NCBI RefSeq assembly: GCF_030263895.1
Contig: NZ_CP127161.1
Location: 1,488,001 to 1,552,000, forward strand
Reading direction: 5' to 3'
Length of the DNA: 64,000 nucleotides
From: Proteiniborus sp. MB09-C3
Lineage (GTDB): Bacteria; Bacillota; Clostridia; Tissierellales; Proteiniboraceae
Shown here one piece after another: positions 56,342 to 64,000 of this stretch; within the stretch, counting starts at the first letter, position 1; each line of letters begins with the position of its first letter. Made by a program: the position numbers and the translations under genes. The notes under the pieces were generated by a model, which was given only the letters and a program-made list of their open reading frames with translations, was not told the origin of the DNA and did no database searches.

Positions 56342-57382
56342 TTATTCAGCTAACAAATACTTAATAGCCAGTTTAATTGTATTTTCTATAGCCTCCTTGT
56401 GAGTTCTTTCATGAGAATGAGAAGCATCTACTCCAGGTCCTATAAGTCCGTGTTTAAATTCCCAGCCTGCTCTTAAAGCAGCACTCGCATCTGAACCATA
56501 GTAAGGATATATGTCAACCTTATAGTTAATATTATTGTTTTTTGCTATTTCAACTAATCTATTTTTTAGTTCTAAATCATATGGACCACTAGAATCCTTT
56601 GCACATATTGTAACACTAAATTCATCAGAGGTTTGCCCATCACCGGGAGCAGCCATGTCAATAGCGATGAATTCAGCAGTTTTTTCTGGTATTGAAGCGG
56701 AGGCACCATGTCCCACTTCTTCATAATTGCTTATAAAGAAATTAGTTGTGTATTTTGGTGTTAGGCTATTATCTTTAAAGTATTTTGCTACTGCTAAAAT
56801 AGCAGCTACTCCTGCCTTATCATCTAAATGCCTTGATTTAATAAATCCACTTTCAGTTACTATAGCTCTTGGATCAAGGAATACAAAGTCTCCAACGGAA
56901 ATTCCTAGCTTTTCAACATCTTCCTTTGAATTAACCTTTTCATCAAGCCTAATTTCTATACTGCTTTCGCTTCTTTCAATTTTACTTGTTTCACTACCAT
57001 GCACATGGGTGGATGCTTTAGTTGTCAATATAGTACCAGAATATTTTTTGTCGTTAGAAGCCTCAACCACGCAATATTCACCTTCAATAGTATTCCATGA
57101 ATAACCGCCTATTTGTGTGATTTTAAGTCTTCCATTTCCCTTAATTTCTTTTACCATTGCTCCTAGAGTATCAACATGGGCAGAAAGTGTTCTATGTACA
57201 TCATCATTTTCTCCCTTGATACTAGCAACTAAAGCACCTTTTTTAGTCCTATAGCTGACAACATTAAGTTCCTTGAATTCATTCTCCACAATATCCATAA
57301 CTGTTTTTGTATTTCCTGTAGGACTTGGAGTTTTTAAAATTTTAACGAGATTATCAACGGCATACTGCATGTCAATTATCAT
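56342..57382 (-). CDS. M42 family metallopeptidase (glutamyl aminopeptidase/deblocking type)
   Basis: 346 residues. Metal ligands and catalytic residues are recognisable in SAHVDTLGAM, SRHLDDKAGVAAI, NYEEVGHGAS (catalytic and metal Glu), AIDMAAPGDG and the C-terminal ASHSHERTH. M42 enzymes are large tetrahedral cytoplasmic aminopeptidases with two divalent metals that finish peptide breakdown, fitting an amino-acid fermenter. The start at 57382 follows AAGGAGGATTG. It is a monocistronic unit. Confidence 0.9.
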   Translation of the reverse strand: MIIDMQYAVDNLVKILKTPSPTGNTKTVMDIVENEFKELNVVSYRTKKGALVASIKGENDDVHRTLSAHVDTLGAMVKEIKGNGRLKITQIGGYSWNTIEGEYCVVEASNDKKYSGTILTTKASTHVHGSETSKIERSESSIEIRLDEKVNSKEDVEKLGISVGDFVFLDPRAIVTESGFIKSRHLDDKAGVAAILAVAKYFKDNSLTPKYTTNFFISNYEEVGHGASASIPEKTAEFIAIDMAAPGDGQTSDEFSVTICAKDSSGPYDLELKNRLVEIAKNNNINYKVDIYPYYGSDASAALRAGWEFKHGLIGPGVDASHSHERTHKEAIENTIKLAIKYLLAE

Positions 57383-57568
57383 ATGACAATCCTCCTTAGA
57401 TAGTATTTCATGTAATCTAATACCATTTTATATCAAATAAATTGAATAGTAAATAAGACATTAATTTAATAGCACTTGAGTAGTTGAAAGATTTACACTA
57501 ATATGATAATTTAATTGTATATACTTTAATTGATAAGTTTCGGATTTTGAGCATAGGGGTGTTTCAAC

Positions 57569-57973
57569 ATGAGAAATGAAATAAGTGCAGGAGGGGTTGT
57601 AGTATTTGGCAATGCCATACTGCTATTAAGAAAATATAATGGAGATTGGGTTTTACCTAAAGGAAAGGTAGAGTATAATGAGGATATATCCGAAACAGCC
57701 ACTAGGGAGGTTCTAGAAGAGGGAGGAGTAAAAGCTAACATTGTTAAATATTTGGGAAAGATACATTACACTTTTAGGAATACTAGAGAAGAGGATGAAA
57801 TCGTTAGCAAGACTGTGCACTGGTTTCTAATGGAGGCAAGAAGCATGGAATGTATCCCACAAAGAAAAGAGGGTTTTGTAGATGCCTTATTTGTTCATAT
57901 TAATAGGGCAAGTCAAATAGCAAAATATGAAGATGAGAAGAAGATAATAATTAAAGCTATACAAAATATGTAA
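57569..57973 (+). CDS. NUDIX hydrolase
   Basis: 134 residues. The Nudix box is nearly complete: GKVEYNEDISETATREVLEEGG fits G-x5-E-x7-R-E-U-x-E-E-x-G. The N-terminus SAGGVVVFGNAILLLRKYNGDWVLPKG is typical of the Ap4A/dGTP type. It hydrolyses a nucleoside diphosphate linked to another moiety; the substrate is not deducible. The ribosome binding site is weak (GGGGTG, 11 bases away). It precedes whiA by 30 bases and is probably in its operon. Confidence 0.9.
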   Translation: MRNEISAGGVVVFGNAILLLRKYNGDWVLPKGKVEYNEDISETATREVLEEGGVKANIVKYLGKIHYTFRNTREEDEIVSKTVHWFLMEARSMECIPQRKEGFVDALFVHINRASQIAKYEDEKKIIIKAIQNM

Positions 57974-58003
57974 CATTAAATATTTTTATGGTAGGTGTGG
58001 CAT

Positions 58004-58960
58004 ATGTCGTTTTCATCAAAAACTAAAAATGAATTATCTAGGATACAAATGGAAAATAATTGCTGTATATTAGCAGAATTAGCTGCACTTATTAGAATGA
58101 GCGGTTCTGTTCAGATTAGTGGTTTAGGTAGAGTAAACTTGAAATTTACGACCGAGAATGCTGCAATAGCAAGAAGGATATTTACTTTGCTTAAGTTATT
58201 ATATAATGTAAATACTGAAGTAATGGTTAGGAAAAATAAACAATTAAAAAAGAATAATAATTATTTAATAATTGTAGGTAATTCTAATGATGCAGAAAAA
58301 ATTCTTATAGAGACTGGAGTACTAAAAAAGGATAACAAGCAGCAATATGTCATAAACTATGGTATAATTAAAAAATTGATTAATAATAGATGCTGTAAAA
58401 GGGCGTATATAAGAGGAGCATTTTTAGGAGGAGGTTCTATTAGCAATCCTGAAAAGACTTACCACTTAGAATTTGTTACCCATAGCCAACAGCATAGTAT
58501 TGATTTATCAAAGCTAATAAATTCCTTTGGTCTTAATTCAAAAATAGTATTGCGTAAAGAAAGCTATGTGGTGTATCTTAAAGAAGGGGAGCAAATCGTG
58601 GATCTTCTGAATATAATGGAGGCACATTCTGCACTGCTCAAGCTTGAAGATATAAGGATACTTAAGGAAGTAAGGAATAATGTGAATAGGATAGTAAATT
58701 GTGAGACTGCCAATCTAGAAAAAACAATCAATGCCTCACTAAGGCAAATACACAATATAGAATATATAGATAAGATAATTGGAATAGATAATTTACCTGA
58801 AAACCTAGTTGATATAGCACGGTTAAGGCTTCTGCATAGAGATGCCAGTTTAAAGGAGCTGGGGATGATGCTTACCCCGAGCATCGGGAAATCTGGAGTA
58901 AACCATAGACTAAGAAAACTAGAAGAAATAGCAGAACAACTAAGAGAGAGGAGGAAATGA
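58004..58960 (+). CDS. whiA: DNA-binding protein WhiA
   Basis: 319 residues. The N-terminal LAGLIDADG-like fold (residues 1-215) has [18 protein letters not shown] and [21 protein letters not shown]. The C-terminal helix-turn-helix ends in [26 protein letters not shown]. WhiA binds DNA and affects cell division in Bacillus and sporulation in Streptomyces. The start is the ATG at 58004, preceded by GGTAGGTG. The next gene, HPr, begins four bases after the stop. Confidence 0.95.
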   Translation: MSFSSKTKNELSRIQMENNCCILAELAALIRMSGSVQISGLGRVNLKFTTENAAIARRIFTLLKLLYNVNTEVMVRKNKQLKKNNNYLIIVGNSNDAEKILIETGVLKKDNKQQYVINYGIIKKLINNRCCKRAYIRGAFLGGGSISNPEKTYHLEFVTHSQQHSIDLSKLINSFGLNSKIVLRKESYVVYLKEGEQIVDLLNIMEAHSALLKLEDIRILKEVRNNVNRIVNCETANLEKTINASLRQIHNIEYIDKIIGIDNLPENLVDIARLRLLHRDASLKELGMMLTPSIGKSGVNHRLRKLEEIAEQLRERRK

Positions 58961-58964
58961 CAAT

Positions 58965-59231
58965 ATGATTACAAAAATTGCAGTTATAAAAAACAGTATT
59001 GGACTTCATGCAAGACCTGCGGCGTTGTTTGTAAGGACTTGCAGTAAATACAGAAGCGAAATTTTCGTAGAAAAGGATGGCAAAAAGGTCAATGCAAAGA
59101 GCATTATGGGCATAATGGCATTAGGCGTAAGTCCTGATGAAAAAATAAAGATAATGATAGATGGAATCGATGAGGAAGCAGCAATGAAGGATATTTTGGA
59201 TTTAATTGAAAATGGACTAGAACAGCTTTAG
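58965..59231 (+). CDS. ptsH: phosphocarrier protein HPr
   Basis: 88 residues. GLHARPAA holds His15, the PTS phosphorylation site, and KSIMGIM holds Ser46, the HprK target. Having both residues makes this HPr rather than Crh. It relays phosphate from enzyme I to sugar PTS proteins and, when Ser-phosphorylated, is the CcpA co-repressor. AGAGGAGGAAATG precedes the ATG. Its kinase is at 14655 in this window. The location after whiA, away from ptsI, is typical for clostridia. Confidence 0.93.
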   Translation: MITKIAVIKNSIGLHARPAALFVRTCSKYRSEIFVEKDGKKVNAKSIMGIMALGVSPDEKIKIMIDGIDEEAAMKDILDLIENGLEQL

Positions 59232-59391
59232 AATATTATTTGCTGCATATATGATGAAAAAAGTATTGCTCTTTTATAGGTCAAAATTCCTAATTTAATG
59301 AATGTTAATGGAAAAAGTCGATTTATTGTAGGAACTAGTGTATAATGTAAAAATATACGAGAATATAAGTTTTCTTACAGAGGAGACAACC

Positions 59392-60471
59392 ATGATATTG
59401 ATGCCATTAAATATGATTAAAGAAGGAATGATAAATGCAAAGCCTATATATTTAAGTGAAGATTCTATATTGCTTGATGAAGGTGATGTAATTAGAGATA
59501 GGTATTTAGAAAGGATTACAGAGCTGGGAATAAGGAGCATATATGTTAAAGATGATTCAAGCTATAAAAAATCAATTCATGATATTATAAGGGAAGAACT
59601 AAGAAATAGCTCTTCTTTGAGTATGGAAAAAATTATGGGTAATATCTGCTATGTTGATGAAGAAGAAGTTGAGATGACAAGAGATATTATTACTAATATT
59701 ATCGAATATTTATTAACAAATGACGATATTTTAGTGAATCTTTCTGAAATGAAGGCTATGGATGATTATGCCTATGAACATAGTGTAAACGTATCTATAT
59801 TGTCTCTAATAATAGCTATAAAATTAGGCTATGACAAAGAAAAGCTTGTAGACCTAGGAGTAGGAGCAATGCTGCACGACATAGGTAAAACTAAAGTCGA
59901 CCTAGGTATACTTAACAAACCTTCTAGTCTTACTATGAGTGAGTACGATCAAATAAAGAAACACACCCTAATTGGATATGAAATGTTGAATGATATTAAA
60001 AATATTAGCTATGATTCTAAAATAATTGCATTATCGCATCATGAAAGGTACGATGGCAGTGGATATCCTTATAATGCTAAGGGAGAAGGCATTCATGAGC
60101 TTGCTAGAGTAGTGGCAGTTGCTGATGTATATGATGCTCTCACTAATGATAGGGTATATAGATCTAGGATAAGTACAGATGAAGCTGTAGATTACATTGC
60201 TTCTGTATCAGGAAGTCAGTTTGATAGTAATATTGCTGATAATTTTATAGAAAATATAGCTAGATATCCAGTAGGCAAGGGCATAATACTCAATACAGGC
60301 TTTAAGGGATATGTTGTTTTTAACAAGAAAAATCATGTATCTAGGCCCATAGTAAGAATATTATACAACAACATGGGAGAAAGGGTAAAAATTCCTTACA
60401 TTATAGATTTATCTGAAACAGAGGATTCAATTAAAGTAGTGGGGACTACAGATGATATAGAATTGTTTTAA
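59392..60471 (+). CDS. HD-GYP domain protein (probable cyclic-di-GMP phosphodiesterase)
   Basis: 359 residues. The N-terminal 100 residues are an unclassified domain. The HD-GYP domain (about 120-300) has EHSVNVSILSLIIA, AMLHDIGKTKVDLGILNKP, HTLIGYEML, HHERYDGSGYPYNAKGEGI and DVYDALTNDRVYRS, with all metal and GYP residues. Such proteins hydrolyse cyclic di-GMP to pGpG or GMP. GAGGAGACAACC places the start at 59392; an open extension to 59338 has no ribosome binding site. A terminator follows. Confidence 0.9.
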   Translation: MILMPLNMIKEGMINAKPIYLSEDSILLDEGDVIRDRYLERITELGIRSIYVKDDSSYKKSIHDIIREELRNSSSLSMEKIMGNICYVDEEEVEMTRDIITNIIEYLLTNDDILVNLSEMKAMDDYAYEHSVNVSILSLIIAIKLGYDKEKLVDLGVGAMLHDIGKTKVDLGILNKPSSLTMSEYDQIKKHTLIGYEMLNDIKNISYDSKIIALSHHERYDGSGYPYNAKGEGIHELARVVAVADVYDALTNDRVYRSRISTDEAVDYIASVSGSQFDSNIADNFIENIARYPVGKGIILNTGFKGYVVFNKKNHVSRPIVRILYNNMGERVKIPYIIDLSETEDSIKVVGTTDDIELF

Positions 60472-60512
60472 GACATATAAAATTGTAACATAATATTTGT
60501 TTTGATATAATG

Positions 60513-60541
60513 AAGATAGTGAAGTTCACTATCTTTTTTTA
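60513..60541 (+). terminator. Rho-independent terminator after the HD-GYP gene
   Basis: AGATAGTGAA pairs with TTCACTATCT and is followed by seven T residues. Confidence 0.92.
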
Positions 60542-60672
60542 TACAGATTTATTATGGATATAAAGAGATATTGAGAGAACATTTACATGATATGACCATG
60601 ATTTTTAGTGAACGGAAATTTTAAAAACTGTGAGTCTATATTTCTTTTATGCCCAAAAGGAGAAGTGAAAGT

Positions 60673-63600
60673 ATGAGTAATAATGTTAAAAACAAATTTG
60701 TACATCTTCATGTTCATACCCAATACAGTCTCCTAGATGGTGCTTCTAGGACAAATAAGCTTATAGACAAGGCTGCAGAGCTTGGAATGAACAGTATAGC
60801 CATAACTGATCATGGAGTAATGTATGGAATAGTAGACTTTTATAAAACTGCTGTTAAAAAGGGAATAAAGCCTATATTGGGCTGTGAAGTATATATATCA
60901 AAGGGTAAATATACTGAAAAGGATCCAAATAGGGATAAAAGTCAATACCACCTTGTTCTTCTTGCAGAAAACATGGAAGGATATTTGAATTTAACTAAAA
61001 TAGTATCAGAGGGCTTTATTAATGGATTCTATTATAAGCCAAGAGTAGATTATGAGGTACTTAGAAAATATAATAAGGGTATAATTGCTTTAAGCTCCTG
61101 TCTTGCAGGGGAAGTACAGCAATATCTCAATGATGGAAATTATGAAAAGGCAAAGCAAACTGCCTTAATATATAATGATATTTTTGGACAGAACAACTTT
61201 TTTTTAGAGCTGCAGGATCATGGAATTAGAGAGCAAAAATTAATAAATCAGCAGCTTTTAAGGCTTAGCAGGGAAATAGAGATACCTCTAGTGGCTACAA
61301 ATGATGTGCACTACATAAACAAAGAGGATTCAAAATTTCATGATGTTCTCTTATGCATACAGACAGGAAAGACATTAGATGACGAAGATAGAATGAAGTT
61401 TCCATCCTCTGAATTTTATTTGAAGTCCTATGAGGAAATGAATACACTATTTGGCAGCTTTGATGATGCTATATCAAATACTGTAAAGATAGCAGAAAGG
61501 TGCAATGTAGAGTTGGATTTTAATACTCTCCATCTACCGGAATTTAGTGCACCTGAGGGACTGACAAATCAAGAATATTTAAGAAAGCTTTGCTACGAAG
61601 GATTAAAGGTAAGATATAAAAATATAGATCAAGAGCTAGTAGATAGGCTTGAATACGAAATAAAGACTATTGAGAATATGGGATATGTGGATTATTTTCT
61701 TATTGTATGGGATTTTATTAAGTATGCAAAAGATAATGGGATAATGGTAGGGCCAGGCCGTGGCTCTGCAGCAGGAAGTCTAGTATCCTATACATTAGGA
61801 ATCATAGATATTGACCCAATAAAACATGGTTTGATATTTGAAAGGTTTTTAAACCCAGAGAGAGTGTCTATGCCAGATATAGATATAGATTTTTGCTATG
61901 AAAGAAGAGAAGAAGTAATAGAATATGTTATATCTAAGTATGGTGTTGATAGAGTAGCACAGATCGCAACATTTGGTACTATGGCAGCAAGAGGAGCCAT
62001 AAGAGATGTGGGTCGAGCAATAAATATGTCCTATGGTGAAGTTGATTTTATTGCAAAGCAAATACCAATGGCTATCGGCATGACCATAGATAAGGCAATG
62101 GAAATAAATAAAAAGCTATATGAATCATATGAAGATGATGATTCTGTAAAGGAACTTATAGATCTGGCAAGAGCTGTTGAAGGCTTGCCTAGACATACAT
62201 CAACCCATGCAGCTGGAGTGGTTATTTCAAAGCTGCCTATAACTGAGTATGTTCCTTTAGCAAGAAACAATGAGAGTATTATTACACAGTTTACAATGAC
62301 CGAGCTTGAAGAATTAGGCTTATTAAAAATGGACTTTTTAGGACTTAGGACACTTACTGTTATAAGAGATGCTGTAAAGCTCATTGAGGACAATCATGGA
62401 ATTAAAATAGATTTTTCAGATTCAGATTATGATGATTCCAAGATATATAATATGTTTGCCAAGGGAGAAACCCTTGGAGTTTTCCAGTTTGAAAGCTCTG
62501 GAATGAGACAGTTTTTAAAGGAGCTTAAGCCTACTGGCTTTGAGAATATTGTGGCTGCCAATTCTCTATACAGACCTGGCCCTATGAATCAGATACCTAG
62601 ATATATAGAAAACAAAAATAATCCAGAGGCAGTTTCATATTTGCATCCTAAGCTAGAGCCTATACTTGATGTTACCTACGGCTGTATGGTATATCAGGAG
62701 CAGGTAATGCAGATTGTGAGGGATATAGGTGGATTTTCTATGGGACGTTCTGACTTAGTAAGAAGAGCCATGGGAAAGAAAAAAATGGATGTGATGGAGC
62801 AGGAGAGGCAGCACTTTATATATGGAAAGACTAATGAAAAAGGTGAAATAGAAATACCAGGCGCTATTAGAAATGGAGTAGATGAAGAGACTGCCAACAA
62901 GATATATGATGAAATGATAGATTTTGCCAACTATGCCTTTAATAAATCTCACTCTGCCGCCTATGCAGTTGTAGCATATGAGACAGCTTGGCTTAAATAT
63001 TATTATCCTGTCGAATTTATGGCTGCATTGATAACGAGCATAATGGGAAATACAAATTCTGTTTCGCTTTATATTCAGGAATGTAAAAGACTCGGGATAA
63101 AAATACTTCCTCCTGATATTAATGAAAGCTACTCAAAATTTACAGTGAAGGACGGAGCAATTAGATTTGGGCTAGCAGCCATTAAAAATGTTGGCTCTGC
63201 TGCAATAGATTCTATAGTAAAAACAAGAAAAAATAGTGGGAAATTTCTTGGCTTTGTTGATTTCTGCCAAAGAGTAGACCTAAATGTCATAAACAAAAGA
63301 ATGCTTGAGAGTATGATTAAATGTGGAACCTTTGACTCTCTGGGGGCAAATAGGGCTCAGCTTTTAGCCATATATGAGAGAATAATAGAGGGTATAAACC
63401 AAGACAGAAAAAGGAATGTGGAAGGGCAATTTTCGTTATTTGAAGTAATAAGTCCTGAAAGCAATCCTGATTTAAGTCTGGATATATTGCCAAATATAAA
63501 AGAATTTCCAGAAAGAACTCTTTTATCAATGGAAAAGGAAATGATAGGAGTATATATCAGCGGCCACCCTCTTTCGTCCTTTGCTGAAGAGCTTAAAAAA

Positions 63601-64000
63601 CTTTCAAAGGTTACAACAGTTGATATAAATGAAGCAGTGGAAAATATAGGAGTAAGCACAACTTCTATTAGTGATGGAAATAAAGTTATTATGGGAGGAA
63701 TAATAGTAAAAAAACAGAATAAGATTACTAAAAATAATAATATGATGGCTTTTGCAACCTTAGAGGATTTATATGGTATAGTGGAGCTTATTATTTTTCC
63801 TGCAACCCTTGAAAAATATAATAAGTTTATATATGAAGACAGTATAGTAATGGTTGATGGAAGATTAAGCATAAATGAAGAGGAAGATCCAAAAATAATA
63901 GTAGAGACTATTAAACCCCTTGTAAAAGCTAGAAAAGAAAAAATTTATATAAAAATGCCTAGTTCAAAGCCTTTAGATTTTATTGAGGAGATAAAAAAGG
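60673..64000 (+). CDS. dnaE: DNA polymerase III subunit alpha (5' part, runs off the window)
   Basis: 1109 codons are in the window and the gene continues past 64000. The PHP domain opens with HLHVHTQYSLLDG and AITDHGVMYG. The polymerase palm has the catalytic MPDIDIDF (near residue 400), GRGSAAGSL, LPRHTSTHAAGVV, GVFQFESSGMRQFLKEL and the VYQEQVMQI block. Near the end of the window an OB-fold region begins (VIMGGIIVKKQNKITKNNNMM in part). It is the replicative polymerase of the DnaE1 class. AAAGGAGAAGTG precedes the ATG at 60673. It is the last gene of the conserved cluster. Confidence 0.95.
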   Translation, partial: MSNNVKNKFVHLHVHTQYSLLDGASRTNKLIDKAAELGMNSIAITDHGVMYGIVDFYKTAVKKGIKPILGCEVYISKGKYTEKDPNRDKSQYHLVLLAENMEGYLNLTKIVSEGFINGFYYKPRVDYEVLRKYNKGIIALSSCLAGEVQQYLNDGNYEKAKQTALIYNDIFGQNNFFLELQDHGIREQKLINQQLLRLSREIEIPLVATNDVHYINKEDSKFHDVLLCIQTGKTLDDEDRMKFPSSEFYLKSYEEMNTLFGSFDDAISNTVKIAERCNVELDFNTLHLPEFSAPEGLTNQEYLRKLCYEGLKVRYKNIDQELVDRLEYEIKTIENMGYVDYFLIVWDFIKYAKDNGIMVGPGRGSAAGSLVSYTLGIIDIDPIKHGLIFERFLNPERVSMPDIDIDFCYERREEVIEYVISKYGVDRVAQIATFGTMAARGAIRDVGRAINMSYGEVDFIAKQIPMAIGMTIDKAMEINKKLYESYEDDDSVKELIDLARAVEGLPRHTSTHAAGVVISKLPITEYVPLARNNESIITQFTMTELEELGLLKMDFLGLRTLTVIRDAVKLIEDNHGIKIDFSDSDYDDSKIYNMFAKGETLGVFQFESSGMRQFLKELKPTGFENIVAANSLYRPGPMNQIPRYIENKNNPEAVSYLHPKLEPILDVTYGCMVYQEQVMQIVRDIGGFSMGRSDLVRRAMGKKKMDVMEQERQHFIYGKTNEKGEIEIPGAIRNGVDEETANKIYDEMIDFANYAFNKSHSAAYAVVAYETAWLKYYYPVEFMAALITSIMGNTNSVSLYIQECKRLGIKILPPDINESYSKFTVKDGAIRFGLAAIKNVGSAAIDSIVKTRKNSGKFLGFVDFCQRVDLNVINKRMLESMIKCGTFDSLGANRAQLLAIYERIIEGINQDRKRNVEGQFSLFEVISPESNPDLSLDILPNIKEFPERTLLSMEKEMIGVYISGHPLSSFAEELKKLSKVTTVDINEAVENIGVSTTSISDGNKVIMGGIIVKKQNKITKNNNMMAFATLEDLYGIVELIIFPATLEKYNKFIYEDSIVMVDGRLSINEEEDPKIIVETIKPLVKARKEKIYIKMPSSKPLDFIEEIKK

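Noticed and set aside
61849-63872. Several minus-strand ORFs within dnaE
   Set aside because: They are shadows of a long, fully motif-bearing polymerase frame with third-position bias on the plus strand.

Overview
This 64-kb window is low-GC (about one third G+C) chromosomal DNA with strong AGGAGG-type ribosome binding sites, frequent GTG and TTG starts, and gene families typical of anaerobic Clostridia (Firmicutes). Single-chain pyruvate:ferredoxin oxidoreductase, tryptophanase and an M42 peptidase fit an amino-acid-fermenting anaerobe. The cluster uvrC - hprK - PHP ... murB - PHP - rapZ - yvcK ... whiA - hpr ... dnaE is a clostridial housekeeping neighbourhood, here split by inserted material. 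I saw no tRNA, rRNA, CRISPR array or prophage. The species cannot be named from the sequence alone.

Layout. 0-4.2 kb (minus): a UPF0178 protein, a molbindin and a heterodimeric ABC exporter. 4.5-10.8 kb (plus): a rhomboid protease, then a LnrLMN-JK-like drug-efflux ABC transporter with its two-component system. 10.9-12.6 kb (minus): a YidC-type insertase, a 77-codon membrane ORF in front of it and a membrane protein. 12.7-20.1 kb (plus): uvrC, hprK, a PHP phosphoesterase and PFOR. 20.1-39.3 kb is an accessory region. It holds an IS3 element, an IS1182-type element, an IS66 remnant, two decayed IS110 elements, dispersed non-coding repeats, small secreted proteins, an ABC system with an M1-peptidase-like ectodomain and a sigma/anti-sigma pair. 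39.3-46.0 kb: a nucleoside uptake and salvage operon (BMP lipoprotein, ATPase, two permeases, nucleoside hydrolase, ribokinase). 46.1-47.4 kb: two small regulator-like genes, each behind an 8-codon leader peptide and a near-identical hairpin. 47.5-64 kb: an orphan binding protein, murB, PHP, rapZ, yvcK, a TIM-barrel protein, tryptophanase, a nucleic-acid-related protein, an M42 peptidase, NUDIX, whiA, HPr, an HD-GYP protein and the start of dnaE.

How genes work together. HPr kinase (14.7 kb) and HPr (59.0 kb, with both His15 and Ser46) are the carbon-control pair, and rapZ/yvcK/whiA is the usual companion cluster. The nucleoside operon imports nucleosides, splits off the base and phosphorylates the ribose.

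The two most interesting signals are cis-regulatory. (1) The 77-codon membrane ORF upstream of yidC ends in a 13-bp perfect inverted repeat. Its 5' arm contains the ORF's stop codon and its 3' arm abuts the yidC Shine-Dalgarno. This is the architecture of the Bacillus MifM arrest-peptide sensor of membrane insertion. (2) Paired leaders (8-codon ORF ending GCA-TAG plus a 12-14 bp stem) precede a CD3324-like gene and a zinc-ribbon/S4-like gene, which suggests translation attenuation, perhaps induced by ribosome stress. The YidC protein itself also lacks the conserved groove arginine.
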